Positions 48,849 through 60,499 are shown, numbered from the stretch's first letter. The stretch: DNA of 64,000 bases from Casuarina equisetifolia (GCA_028551475.1 CM052358.1:12507938-12571937); one strand, 5' to 3'. Numbers and translations are program-made. Notes: generated by a model not told the origin, from the sequence alone.

Positions 48849-51800
48849 ATGGCCGTCAGGAAGCCTGGTGTAATTGCTTTGTTTGATGTTGATGGGACCC
48901 TTACTGCTCCAAGGAAGGTACTAATTTTCTTCTCTGATGTTGTTGGGAGTCTGGGGTTGTTCTGTTGTATTGTTTTCAAGTTTTTATGTCATAGATTTTT
49001 GTATAGAGGTAATATTTCCATGTATTGGCAGGAAGTTGTCGTTGATGCAACGTGTTTCTCTCTTAATTATTACGTCTCCACTCCAGAGATGCTAGAGTTC
49101 ATGCGGGCACTACGAAAGGTAATTGATCAGCTATAAGTGGGGATTTATGGGACTATCTTCATCATGTTCTCTTTTAACAAACCCCAGAAGGCATTATTCT
49201 GACTGCAGGTTGTGACGGTTGGTGTTGTGGGAGGATCTGACCTTAGCAAAATATCAGAGCAGCTTGGGAAATCAGGTCTGCGCGTTCAGCTCTTAGCATT
49301 TTGCTTAAAGAAGAAAGTAAAGATGAGCTAGGAACCAAAATCTGTTAGATTTTTCAATTCTCAACTTGATATAAAAGTAGGCTTAGGTTCTTAGTTTCAA
49401 ATGTTTTTTTCACATGGGCATTCATCATGAACTGAAACCAAGCACTATATATATATATTGGCAGTATAAATGAGTTTCAAGTCAAACTTTATACGTATTT
49501 TTTTCTTCTTCTTCAATTTGATTGCGAAGTATTTTGCATTATTTCTCTTAGCTAATTAGTTTCACTGCATTCTATATCTGATTGGTTCTCAACAGTTCTC
49601 AAAATAAGTGCCAACGTAATTCTCTACTCCACTCTTTTTAGATTTATGTGGCGGTTCTTATAAAGCGTCTCTTATCTTTGTGCAGTGACCACTGACTACG
49701 ATTATGTGTTTTCTGAGAATGGGCTTGTGGCTCATAAAGATGGGAAGCTTATTGGAACCGAGGTACTTTTTTACAGCATATACCCTGCTTACTAAGAATG
49801 CAGTACCATTGACAACTGATGTGTAAAATCTAGATATCCACAGAAGACCTGGGCCAGAATTATTTAGGCGTTTTTAATTTAACTTGCCGTGCTAGACATG
49901 CAACCGTTGATGCTTGCGGTTGTCCTTTACAACCCACTCTGTACATTTCCCATCAAACTGTCTGTTATTCTAGACAATTATGTGTCACCTCCTAGTCATT
50001 TGTTATTAAACAATAGCTGAGTTTTAAAATGTGTTTGGTTTAGTCTTGGCATTTAAGGTGTTTGCCAACTTGAAATTGTTTCTTTGGAAGTTATGATGAA
50101 ACTTTACTATCTTTTTGGAAATTTCTTTTTCCTTAATTTTGATGTATATTACATTGATTGCTTATGTTTATTCCTTTGTGCAGAGCTTAAAGTCATTTCT
50201 TGGAGAAGATAAACTCCAGGTACTGAGCTTCCGGCTGACTTGCAAGCCAAAGAACACATCAATTATTACAAGAGCACTTATTAATTTACAAAAAATTTCT
50301 TCTAGAAGCCTATCATGTTAATGATGGTGAGAATGCCTGTTGGTGTCCATAGACTTATATGGTAGATTAATTCTCTGTAATGCACAAAACAGTATCTAAT
50401 GTACTGGAATTTTCAATTTCTTGTCCTAATGAATTGCAAATTTGCAGGAATTCATCAATTTTGCACTCCATTATATTGCTGACTTGGATATCCCTATCAA
50501 AAGGTCAGTCGAATGAGAACTTAGCTACTTATGCGTGTGTATGTTAACTTAATAAGAAAGTTGTTCTATATGTATTATGGGAACATTTATAGAGTTCCGA
50601 AGTGGGATGCTCAATGTCTCCCCAATTGGGAGAAATTGCAGCCAGGAAGAAAGGGATGAATTTGAAAAGTATGACAAGGTAAGGACTTTCTGAATTATTC
50701 TGTTAGCATACTGTAACTTTGGTGCCTCTGGATTTGTAATGTACTAAATAATTGTGAAAAATGATGTTTCAGGTTCACAATATTCGCCCAAAAATGGTTT
50801 CTGTGCTTCAGGAGAAGTTTGCTCACCTCAATCTGACATTTTCAATAGGAGGACAAATAAGTTTTGATGTGAGTTTGTACCTAATCATCACATTTTATCT
50901 TCATTTTCTTGTGATTATTCTTCATTTCACAGTAGATCAGGCAGAAGTGCGTTGGATTTAACTTTGGTGCATAATTCTTGTGACAGGTTTTCCCTCAAGG
51001 TTGGGACAAGGCATACTGCTTGAGATACCTGAAAGAGTTTCAAGAAATTCATTTTTTTGGTGACAAAACTTACAAGGTCAACCCTTAGTCTCATCACCTA
51101 TCTCTTTGTTCGTTTGCTCAAACAATAGCACCATGGGTGTTGGAAAGAAATTACTGTGGCAAAAAGCAAAGCTGATTGCTTTAGAGAAAGAGGGGAAACG
51201 CATAAGAGAGATGTAGATATATGTCCTGCATCATATAGGAGCTGATGCACTTCATTTCTTATCATCAAACTTAAAGATCCTGTAATACAGGTCATCATTT
51301 TATTATGGAACTTGGTGGTTTTTTTTAATTCTCGAAATCAGACTCTGCCTCTGAAATTTTGGTCAATCGCCTCTTTATGGAATTTGAGTACATGGCTATC
51401 CTAAATTTTGGCCTCTCTATCTACTTGCTTCATTTTGTTCTTTATTCATCCATGCTGATGGAAGAGCTTTGGTTTTTTGTTTGAGCAGGGAGGAAACGAC
51501 CATGAAATTTTTGAATCAGAACGAACAATTGGTCACACAGGTCAGTTCTACGGCTGAATTTAACTCACATAGAAGTTCCTTTGGAAGTGAAATATCATCC
51601 GGTTTTGCTTTCCATCTATACCTAAGTACACAATCCCATCATATGATGGAGTAATTAGAGGACCTAACTGTCTGCGACCGCCGGATTGACAATAGAGAAC
51701 GTAAGAAACCATCATTACAAAGTCTGAAGAATTATCTTACATAGAGAATGTCATAGAAGTGGATTCACTCCAAATTCAGCGGATTAGAACAGGCTGTTTA

Positions 51801-51928
51801 ATGATTGTTGATTTGTTTCAATTGGCGTGATACTCTTCTTGACTGTATTTTCTTTTTGGGCTTTGGCAGTTACCAGCCCTGGCGACACAAAGGCGCAGTG
51901 TACAGCTCTCTTCCTTGCAAAACCCTAA
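48849..51928 (+). CDS. PMM: Phosphomannomutase (possibly splice-damaged copy)
   Basis: Converts mannose-6-phosphate to mannose-1-phosphate for GDP-mannose, used in glycoprotein and ascorbate synthesis in the cytosol. Eleven coding exons: 48849-48917, 49032-49118, 49209-49275, 49686-49762, 50184-50219, 50448-50503, 50579-50678, 50773-50868, 50987-51076, 51489-51540, 51870-51928; 262 residues. The family is usually near 247. DVDGT (residues 13-17) is the HAD-type nucleophile motif; GGQISFDV and FGDKTY are also kept. Two oddities: exon 2 has an extra in-frame segment of about 14 residues before TPEML, and exon 7 is preceded by AT where AG is expected. An upstream AG at 50559-50560 would keep the frame by adding six residues (replacing Arg by seven). 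All other sites are GT-AG. Confidence 0.85.
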
Positions 51929-52407
51929 GCAGCTGGCAACTTTTTGATTTCGAGTTTATGCCATTTGTAGCTTTGATGTATGAATAACCAAGATAAGCGT
52001 GCAATTCCTCCCTGATAGATGAACAGAACTTCCATTCATTCTTAAGCTTTATACATGCTTAAGAATGTATTTGTGGTTTTATAATAGACAATCACAATGT
52101 GATTGCTCATTCACTGATGTACGTTCCAATGATCATGTTGCATCTTGATGACTCATTTAATCTTCTGATGGACAGAGGGGACTTGAAATGGTAGTTCTTG
52201 GAGGATCGGAAAGGTAAATCAACATTGGTTCGAGGGTTGTTAAAAAATTTATTTTCTCTATAAAATCAATTTGTAAAAGAAATTTTACTATAAATAATAA
52301 TATGAGACATTTTAAGAGCAAATTGTAAGTAGTGCAAGAAATTCTGAGTTAACAGGCCAATGATCCAGTGGTCAAAAAGGAAAAGCTTTAAGAGGAGAAT
52401 AAGATGA
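51929..52407. other. PMM 3' region and intergenic spacer
   Basis: Downstream DNA of the PMM gene. No further coding exon is supported before the threonine aspartase relic. Confidence 0.5.
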
Positions 52408-53500
52408 ATGCCTTCAGAGGCAGATGATCAAAGCCCGAGGTTCTTTGTAGCAGTGCAAGTTGGGCGCGGGATATCACACGCCTTCCAACGAGAAATCCCT
52501 CAGGTCCGCGATGAAACGAGCCTGCCTCGCGGCTGCTTCGGTTCTTTGCGAGGTCTTCGTCTCTCTCACGCGCACTCACACACTTCACTTTCCTTTTTCT
52601 TTTTCTTTTTATCCCGATGACTGCGGTTGAAAATGCTGTTCAAAATTTACGTATCTGTTTTGTGCATTTAATTCTTTGGAACAACGAAGCTCTTCGTTTA
52701 GCGAGTGTTGAAAGTCATTTCTTCTTGAATGTTTTTGTAAAGAATGCACATGCAGACGAAACAAGGCAATTTTTTTTGTTTGTTTTGGTCTATTTGGTTC
52801 AGGGCTCTGGCAGATGTTTAGATTTGTTTCTGCTGCTATACAAGTGTTAGAGGTATAATTTCTTCTTTCTACACACAGGCTGTATGTATGTGTTTATAGA
52901 TGTATTTGTTTGTCCATTAGTTCGGTTATCTGTTTGGTGGTGTGTTTGTTAATGATGCTGTTTGTGTGTGCTTAGGCATAGATTTTAACTAAATTATCTA
53001 TTGGACTGCTTCAGGGGCTCTGTGCTCACTTTTGGGAAAGAGTTATTTAAGCAATTTTACAATAAAGCAGTTTATGCCAAGTATGGGAATTTATTAGTGA
53101 AATCTGAGGTTGAGAGGATAACTGGTCCATAAGTAGCATATAGTCAAGCTTTATGAAATTTTACAAGAATTTTAATTTTTTGGGTAGACTATATTGGGAG
53201 AGAGAATGGGATTTTCCCTCTCAAAGTTGCAAAGCACGTGGCCCTCGTAGAGCAAGCAAGATGAAGTTTAAGGAGGAAAGCAATCTAGACCTATCTTACA
53301 TCTTACTAATCAATTCTCTAGCATGTTTTGCTGATTTCGGATTTCAAGACAGTAAGATCTTGCCTTGTTACTTTTTGTTTAAAAGGACTAGTCTTTTTCT
53401 TTTAAAACCAATTAGAGAACCATTTGATGCTGCTTTTGGGTGGATCTCTTTGCATCACGTTTAATGATCTTTAATGGCAGAGGTTTTTCATTGAAGGATG

Positions 53501-54172
53501 TGTTGGACTATTTGTTGTAGTCCTTACTAAAGTAGGCTTATACCAATGGGAATTACAAAGTCATCAACTTGTTTTTGAATAACCATTTTATAGTCCATTC
53601 ACATAAGACATATTGGATTAATTGTCAAATATAAAATTGGCTAGTGTGAGACATTGTATGCTATATAGAACCGTGATGAGTGAAACTATATGGATGACAC
53701 ATTCAGTAAATGACTAAATTCCTCCTTTAACTCTCAATACATACATTGATAATCTGCATTTAGTGAAGATCCTACATTATTAGTTCAATGGGAGGTGTTT
53801 ACAATTTAAGTTAATATAAGGGGCAAAATTAAAAATATCAAAATATGGCTCTCTCTTGGATATGTCTCACACTCTTCACGTTTTTCTTAATAACACACTC
53901 ACATAGAAAAGAAGTAATTGAGAAAGCACTCGAGAGAAAGAGTCTGTATATGTTTTGCTCTCTTTAACCTCCCACTAGATTTTCGGTGGGTTAAGCTATG
54001 TCATCAAGCCAATAATTCAGGAGAGAATAAAGGAAAAGAATCGAGTCACGTTAATACAGTATAAACTCAAAACAAGGTAGTATTCTCTCCTTACTTTTAA
54101 TTACATGTTTGTGTTCTAAATGAGAAGCAAAGATCCGTTTTTTGAGTTCATTTGAGCTCAGATTTTTCAACA
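53501..54172. mobile_element. Solo LTR at the intron 2/exon 3 junction of the threonine aspartase relic
   Basis: A 672-bp sequence runs TGTTGG...TTCAACA and is flanked by GGATG on both sides (53496-53500 and 54173-54177). No coding interior. The target GGATG covers the last base of the acceptor (GAAG) and the first codon of exon 3, so the LTR end plus duplicated bases recreate a CAG/GATG acceptor on the right. Confidence 0.82.
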
Positions 54173-54789
54173 GGATGATCCTAACACAAATGCTGGTCGG
54201 GGCTCGAATTTGATAGAAGATGGTCATGTGGAATGTGATGCCAGTATAATGGATAGTGATTCTAGAACATTTGGGGCAGTTGGAAGAGTGGGAAAAAAAA
54301 AGAAGTTATTAATGTACATTTCGTATCTTGTAGACCAGGCATTCGAAATGCCATCCAGATTGCTGCTTTATTGGGCCCAACACCCCCCTTGAGGACTACG
54401 GCTCTTGCTTTTCACCTATTTCTAGATATATGTGTCCTTCCATGTATTAGCAATCTCCATCAAATGGTCCCTATATCTTCGGAGTAAAATGCTACTTCCA
54501 AGTTTTCATTTTTTTATTTCTTTTACTTAAGTCTAACCCCCGCTGCTAAAATGAAACCATATGTCACAGCTTCTTGGTTGGTGAAAGAGCTTAAAAATGG
54601 GCAAGGTCAAGGGGCATTGCTTTGCTGGTGACAGTAGCTGAGGCTGAAAAGGTTAATTTCTTTTATTTTTTCTACCTTCCATTTAGTTACCTCCTAAACC
54701 ACTAATGAGAGTGGCGAGCCTATATTATATTTGCAAGTTTACATTTTTAAGTTCTCTGACCTTTAGTTGTTTCTAACAATGGGTAAATT

Positions 54790-54997
54790 AGTTGAGGAAA
54801 GCCAGAACAGAGATAGCCATAACAGAGAACACAAGATGAAGAAGAAGAAAAAGTAAAGGAAAAATGTTCTCAATATTATTTCACACCGTAACCAATACAA
54901 TATAAGGGTGTATATCTATACAAGGTGTCGGTACCCCTATGTGTACGTAGGGGTACTCAAGTGGTTGATGTGACCACTGTAGAGGCAGGTGTCAACA
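54790..54997 (-). repeat. 3' LTR of the young copia element
   Basis: 208 bp, about 207 of 208 identical to 59737-59944. Confidence 0.93.
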
Positions 54998-57010
54998 TCC
55001 CCCCGCAAGCTGACTGGTCCGAGAGGATAGTCAGCTTGGATCGTAAAGTGCGAAAACGAGCGGTGGTGAGGCCTTTGGTGAAGATGTCCGCGAGCTGATC
55101 GGCAGAAGAGATAAACTGAATGTGGAGCTGGCCGCGGAGAAAGCGTTCGCGAATGAAATGATAATCAATCTCTATGTGTTTCGTGCGGGCGTGGAAGACG
55201 GGATTAGCCGCCAAATAAAGAGCTGAGAGATTGTCACACCAAAGGGTCGAGGGATGGGGAGGAAGAGCACAAAGATCCCGAAGCAGATACTCGAGCCAAA
55301 TGAGTTCAGCAGCAGTGTCGGCAAGGCTCTTGTATTCGGCCTCCGTGCTGGAATGAGCAACAGTCCGCTGTTTGCGAGAGCTCCAAGAGATGAGGTTCTG
55401 GCCAAGGAAGACACAAAAGCCGCCGACGGAGCGACGATCGTCACGATCACCAGCCCAACTGGCATCGGAGAAGGCATGGAGAGCAGTGGAGGAGGGGCGG
55501 GTGATGCGAAGGCCATGCTGAGGAGTGTCTGCAAGATAGCGAAGAATCCGTTTCACAGCCTGTCAGTGAAGAGTAGTAGGAGCATGAAGGAACTGGCACG
55601 CGGTGTTGACCGCGTAGGCAATGTCCGGACGAGTCAGAGTGAGGTATTGAAGAGCGCCAACAGTGCTCTTATAGAGCAAGGGGTCTGGAAGAGGGTCGCC
55701 AGACCACTGAGAGAGAGACTCTGCGGTGCACGGGGTGGAGACACCGCGGGCATCCATCATGCGAACGCGAGTGAGAATCTCATGGGTGAACTTCGCCTCA
55801 TGGAGAAGGAGACCATGAGAGGTCTGCAGAGCCTCAATGCCAAGGAAGTAATGGAGAGTGCCCAAGTCCTTAATCGCAAACTCCCGATGTAGGGCTGCAA
55901 GAAGAGCAAAAAAAAAGAGCCTGGGAAGAGCCTGTGAGAAGGATATCATCAACATAAACAAGTAAGGCCATACTATAATGAGCAGCATGAAGAAGAAAGA
56001 GTGAGGTGTCGGCTGTGGAGACATAGAAACCAAGGGAGGTGAGGAAGGTGCTAAGCCGTTGGTACCATGCACGAGGGGCCTGTTTAATACCATATAAGGA
56101 GCGGCGAAGGCGGCACACATGGTGAGGCCAAGTAGTATCAATGAAGCCAGGAGGCTGAACCATGTAAACCTCCTCAAGAAGAGTGCCATGAAGAAAAGCA
56201 TTGGAGACATCGAGCTGACGAAGACTCCAACCTCGAGAATAAGCCATGGCAATAACAGTGCGAATGGTGACCAGTTTGGCCACGGGACTGAATGTCTCTG
56301 TATAGTCAATACCAGGTTGCTGATGAAAGCCCTTGGCCACCAGGCGGGCTTTATAGCGTTCTAAGGAACCATCAGATCGAAGCTTAACTTTATAAACCCA
56401 TTTGCAACCAATAGGGCGAGCATAAGAGGGAAGGGAAACAAGATCCCAAGTATGATTCTGAAGGAGGGCAGTGTACTCAGCAGCCATCGCAGAGCGCCAC
56501 TGAGGATCACGGGAGGCTTGGGAAAAAGTAGTGGGTTCAGAAAAGGGGTGAGAGGTAGCAGTGAGGGCAAAAGTCTGCTGGCGAGTGAGGAGGCGACGAG
56601 TAATAGTGCCATCTTTTAGGCGGGTCACCATCGGATGGCAGGGAGTGAGAGGGGTGGTGGAGGGAGAGATGGGAGAGGGAGAGGTGGTGGGTGGAGAGGA
56701 AGGAGAGGGAGAAGAGGAAGGAGGAAGGGTAGGAGAGGGAGGGGAGGAGGGAGAGGGGGGAGGGGAAAAAGGGATGGAAGGGGATGGAGCCATAAGAGAA
56801 GGATGAGGGGACAAAGTGGGAGGGAGAGGTAAGGGAGTAGGAGGGGAGGGAGAGGGAGCATGAGGGGTAGGAGAGTGGAGGTGGGTAAAGGGAAAAGAAG
56901 TCTCATCAAATAGGGCATCAGCAGCTATATAGAAGCGACGAGTGGCAGGACAGTAACAGCGATAGCCACAATAGTCGGGTGGATAACTGAGAAAAATACA
57001 AGCACGGGAG
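54998..57010 (-). pseudogene. copia pol C-terminal part (integrase tail, RT, RNase H), broken
   Basis: Continues the polyprotein after a frameshift at about 57010. A Pro/Ser-rich linker (about 56650-56900) is followed by RT in 55870-56814 with [37 protein letters not shown] and YVDDILLTG. A homopolymer run at about 55906-55914 shifts the frame. The rest of RT is in 55563-56309 (FAIKDLGTLHYFLGIE). A TGG-to-TGA stop after TTLH lies near 55563. RNase H follows in 54957-55556 (FSDASWAGDRDDRRS, SSTEAEYKSLA, TKHIEIDYHFIRE). All catalytic motifs are intact; only frame lesions break it. Confidence 0.88.
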
Positions 57011-59606
57011 CGCGAGGAGCGAGCTTATGCGGAGCATAAGCACGAAGATGAGGAAAAACAGCACAACCAAAGACACGAAGATGAGAGAGATCAGGAGGAG
57101 AGTGAAAAAGAGTCTGCCAAGGAGAAAGGTGATCAAGGACGGAGGTAGGAAGACGGTTAATGAGAGCAACGGCGGTCTCAAAGGCAAACTCCCAAAAAGA
57201 AGAAGGAACAGAGGCGTGAGTAAGAAGAGCAAGTCCAGTCTCAACAATGTGACGGTGTTTCCGCTCAGCAGTCCCATTCTGAAAAGGAGAATAAGGACAG
57301 GAGACATGCTGATGGATACCGTGAAGAGTGAGAAAGGCACGAAGCTCAGTGGAGAGGAACTCAGGGGCGCCATCACACTGAATAGCGCGAAGGGGACACT
57401 GAAGCTGAGTAGTGACAAAAGAATGAAAGGCGGTGAAGATAGAAAGAAACTGAGTGCGAGAAGTAAAAGGATAAAGCCAAGTGAAACAAGAGTAATCATC
57501 AACAAAGCAAACATAATATTTATAACCATGGTGGGAAGTTACAGGGGTAGGACCCCATACATCAAAATGCACCAGTTCAAGGGGAGAAGAGGCCCGTGAC
57601 TGGGTGGGGGGGTGGGGATGACGGTGGCTCTTACTAAGAGCACATGCAGTACATAAGGGGAGAGGAGAACGAGAAAAAGTGGTATTAGTGGAAGACAAAA
57701 GGCGAAGAACTGCATCAGAAGAGGCGTGACCAAGGCGATGGTGCCACAAAAGGAGGGAGCTGGAAGGGGAAGCGGATAGAGCTGAAGGAGACGCAGCAAG
57801 GGCTGGAGGCGAGAGGCGATAGAGACCGTGATCAAGAGTGCCTCGAAGTAGAATCTGACCAGTGCGAAGAGAACGAGCAAGAAAATAAGTATCATAGAAT
57901 AAAAAAAGACACTGATTATCACGAGCAAAGTGAGAGATGGACAATAAGTTTTTAGTAATGCCAGGAACAACAAGAACGTCAGTGAGACAAAAAAAAGGAA
58001 AGTGAGGAGAACGAAAAGTACCAGTGTGAGTGATGGGTAGGGAGACACCATCGCCCACAGTGAGCTGTTGAGACCCGGTATAGGGGGTGACAGTGGTGAG
58101 GGCTGCGGGACTGTCAGTGACATGGTGGGTGGCACCTGAGTCAGCAAACCAGGAAGCAACATCAAGGGAAGAGGGAGGGGAAGTAAGGGGAAGAGGGTTT
58201 AGGGGAGGGGGAAAATGAGAAGAATGGGCTTGAGGTGAAAGGCCAAGAGAATGGGCCAAAATGGGGTTGGGAGAAGGGCTAAAGGATGGGCCGTGGAGTG
58301 GGTCAAAAGAGGAAGATGGGCTTGGGCCTGAATAGGAGCCATAGGATAGGGGAGGGGAGGGGCCGTGAGCTGGGCCAAGAAACGGGCCCAGAAGGGAACT
58401 AGGAGATGGGCCCAAAGAGGCGGTATAAGATTGGGGGGTGGGAGATGGGCCAGATTGAAAAGGGGCCGGACTGAGTGGATAAAAAGATGGGCTGGGCGGG
58501 TAAGTGGGCTGGGCAGTAAAGGAGGAGGGAGTTACGGGCTGGGCCAGTGGAGCTTGTAAGAGGTGGGCTTGGGGGGGAAAAGGGGCAAAGGTGGGCTGGG
58601 GGAGGTACCGTTCTCTGCAGGTGGTGGCATAGTGGCCCCGCCGCTTGCAGATTTGACAGTACAGTGGCCGACACTTGCCACGGTTGCCGGCCGCCGCCAG
58701 CGACGGAGCTGGGGAAAAAGAGGGGTTTGGGAGCAAAGAGGGTGAGGAGACGGATGGGGTGGCACGTGGAGGCCACGACGGCAAGGAAGATGGTCGAGGG
58801 GAAAGGGCAGCGAGCGATCCAGCGTGGGCAGCGAAGGCTGCTGGGGGCGGTAGCGTTGTCGTGTCGCGAGCGGAGATGTCAACCATGGACTCGTGAGAAA
58901 GAAGGAGTCCGTGGAGGTCTTCGCGCGACAGAGGGGCGATTCTGGAGGAGACCGAGATCGCGACAGCCAGGGATTTGAACTCTGGCCCTAACCCATGAAA
59001 AATGTGGGTGTGATAGTCGCTATCATGAAGAGGTTCACCGATCAGGGTGAGTTGATCGGCGATCTGGGTAGCTTGCTGAAGAAATTCTGCCACGGTGCGG
59101 TCACCGTGGCGCATGGACTGGAGTTCCATGCGAAGAGAAGCGGCGCGTGCGGTCGACTGAGCAGCGAAGGTTGTGGCCAGGTAGCGCCAAATCACCGCAG
59201 ATGTCCAGAAAGTGGTCAGTTGGGCCACCACGGGCGGCGTGGAAGTGGTCAGAAGCCACCCCATAGCAGTGCGATCCCAGACGCGCCACTGCGCGTGAGC
59301 TGGATTGGGGATACGGGTCGGGCCGAGAGAGGTGGATGTGGTCGGAGCGGGCGTGTTGGGTGGGGTGAGGAGGTGGGTAGGGGGTTCGGGTTCGGAGCCA
59401 TCCACGACGGGCAGAAGCTGCGCCGCATCGAGGAAGGGCTCGATCATAGTCCTCCAGATAAGGTAGTTGCTGCCGTTGAGACATTCTAGCAGCGATGGTG
59501 AAGGGAGGACGGTGGGAGGAGCACCGGAAGAAGGGGTTGGATCTGGGCCAGGGTGCGATGAGGTAGACATCGGGCCAAAAGGAGAGAGAGAGGGCTGGGC
59601 TAGCAA
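56925..59606 (-). CDS. copia gag-protease-integrase open frame (893 residues)
   Basis: The longest open frame in the window, in the young copia element. It has the gag N-terminus LLECLNGSNYLIW at about residue 38, a gag core (RMELQSMRHGDRTVAEFL), and a zinc knuckle C-Q-I-C-x4-H-x4-C at about 323-336. A Pro/Ser-rich linker with repeated GPS motifs follows, then protease with DSGATHHVT, a GAG-pre-integrase HHRLGHAS region, and an integrase core with FDVWG, QCDGAPEF and SPFQNGTAERKHR. The frame then runs off into a wrong frame at about 57010, so the last 30 or so residues are not native. The start could also be the internal Met 12 codons later. Gag alone could act in particle assembly. Confidence 0.85.
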   Translation of the reverse strand: MLAQPSLSPFGPMSTSSHPGPDPTPSSGAPPTVLPSPSLLECLNGSNYLIWRTMIEPFLDAAQLLPVVDGSEPEPPTHLLTPPNTPAPTTSTSLGPTRIPNPAHAQWRVWDRTAMGWLLTTSTPPVVAQLTTFWTSAVIWRYLATTFAAQSTARAASLRMELQSMRHGDRTVAEFLQQATQIADQLTLIGEPLHDSDYHTHIFHGLGPEFKSLAVAISVSSRIAPLSREDLHGLLLSHESMVDISARDTTTLPPPAAFAAHAGSLAALSPRPSSLPSWPPRATPSVSSPSLLPNPSFSPAPSLAAAGNRGKCRPLYCQICKRRGHYATTCRERYLPQPTFAPFPPQAHLLQAPLAQPVTPSSFTAQPTYPPSPSFYPLSPAPFQSGPSPTPQSYTASLGPSPSSLLGPFLGPAHGPSPPLSYGSYSGPSPSSSFDPLHGPSFSPSPNPILAHSLGLSPQAHSSHFPPPLNPLPLTSPPSSLDVASWFADSGATHHVTDSPAALTTVTPYTGSQQLTVGDGVSLPITHTGTFRSPHFPFFCLTDVLVVPGITKNLLSISHFARDNQCLFLFYDTYFLARSLRTGQILLRGTLDHGLYRLSPPALAASPSALSASPSSSLLLWHHRLGHASSDAVLRLLSSTNTTFSRSPLPLCTACALSKSHRHPHPPTQSRASSPLELVHFDVWGPTPVTSHHGYKYYVCFVDDYSCFTWLYPFTSRTQFLSIFTAFHSFVTTQLQCPLRAIQCDGAPEFLSTELRAFLTLHGIHQHVSCPYSPFQNGTAERKHRHIVETGLALLTHASVPSSFWEFAFETAVALINRLPTSVLDHLSPWQTLFHSPPDLSHLRVFGCAVFPHLRAYAPHKLAPRAPVLVFFSVIHPTIVAIAVTVLPLVASI

Positions 59607-59736
59607 AAAAAAAAAAAAGAAAAGTAGGGGGGCCCAGAAAGGAAAGGAAGGCCGGTGAGGAAGAAATAAGAGAAGAAAAAGGAACTGGCAGGAGAGGATC
59701 AGGGAGTAGCTTGCGCCATTGTTGGCTTCGATACCA

Positions 59737-59944
59737 AGTTGAGGAAAGCCAGAACGGAGATAGCCATAACAGAGAACACAAGATGAAGAAGAAGAAAAAG
59801 TAAAGGAAAAATGTTCTCAATATTATTTCACACCGTAACCAATACAATATAAGGGTGTATATCTATACAAGGTGTCGGTACCCCTATGTGTACGTAGGGG
59901 TACTCAAGTGGTTGATGTGACCACTGTAGAGGCAGGTGTCAACA
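59737..59944 (-). repeat. 5' LTR of the young copia element
   Basis: Partner of 54790-54997. The right flank is the AAATT target duplication. Confidence 0.93.
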
Positions 59945-60499
59945 AAATTGATCTCATGTATTTTGAAATAGTAGCTGGTTACAGAAAGGGCAATAGCACA
60001 ATGGACAATATATAAAGCAATGGTTGATGATGCCAAAGCTAAAACAGAAATTCCTGCTGTAGAACTTTCTTGCAGCATGTAGGACACTGCTGCAATATCA
60101 GGTAGTTGATCTTAATTTGACTTTTCACGGATCAATTCATTCCATTTTCAAACTGTTGAGATCTGTAGTGTTAGAATTGGCCGCACATCTGCCTTTCTTG
60201 GTAGGGGTGAAAAGACAAAGAAATGAAAAAATGGATCGAACTCTATTTGTACTGTATCCGAGATGAATCTTGCCGATAATGCAATCCACCTTCTGCTTTA
60301 CTCAAGGTATTTTACCTGTGTTCTTTCTTGCTTTAAGAGTGCTTCTTAAGAGTATATTGGACTTAATAGTACCTATGAAAGAAGTGACTGGATTTAATAT
60401 CTGAATTTTTAGTTAAAAAAGCCACATTATATATTCCTTAGGTCCATGAACTATACCACTTGTCTGTCTCAATTCTTGCCAGTGGTGTTCCTTGGCTCT

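Larger units (their letters stand above)
54790..59944 (-). mobile_element. Young Ty1/copia element in an intron of the threonine aspartase relic
   Basis: A full-length copia element on the minus strand. LTRs are 54790-54997 and 59737-59944, 208 bp each, with only one difference that I can see. The target duplication AAATT is perfect (54785-54789 and 59945-59949). The minus strand starts TGTTGACACC and ends CTCAACT, so the right edge does not have the usual CA. The primer site TGGTATCGAAGCC lies at about 59724-59736 and the purine tract at about 54998-55004. Coding DNA is more GC-rich than the surroundings. Two frameshifts and one stop interrupt pol, so this copy is not autonomous despite its recent arrival. 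Confidence 0.95.

Noticed and set aside
48798-49136. Continuous 112-codon frame through PMM exons 1 and 2
   Set aside because: Intron 1 happens to be open in frame. The GT-AG borders (48918-49031) and family alignment support splicing.
55254-57599. Plus-strand open frames of up to 212 codons opposite the young copia element
   Set aside because: Antisense of the GC-rich pol and Pro/Ser linker. The Gly/Arg-rich composition follows from the low-complexity linker on the other strand.
60150-60310. Possible additional threonine aspartase exon (KEKTKKW-like region)
   Set aside because: A phrase near 60205-60235 resembles this part of the protein but is too short and out of frame to place exon borders.
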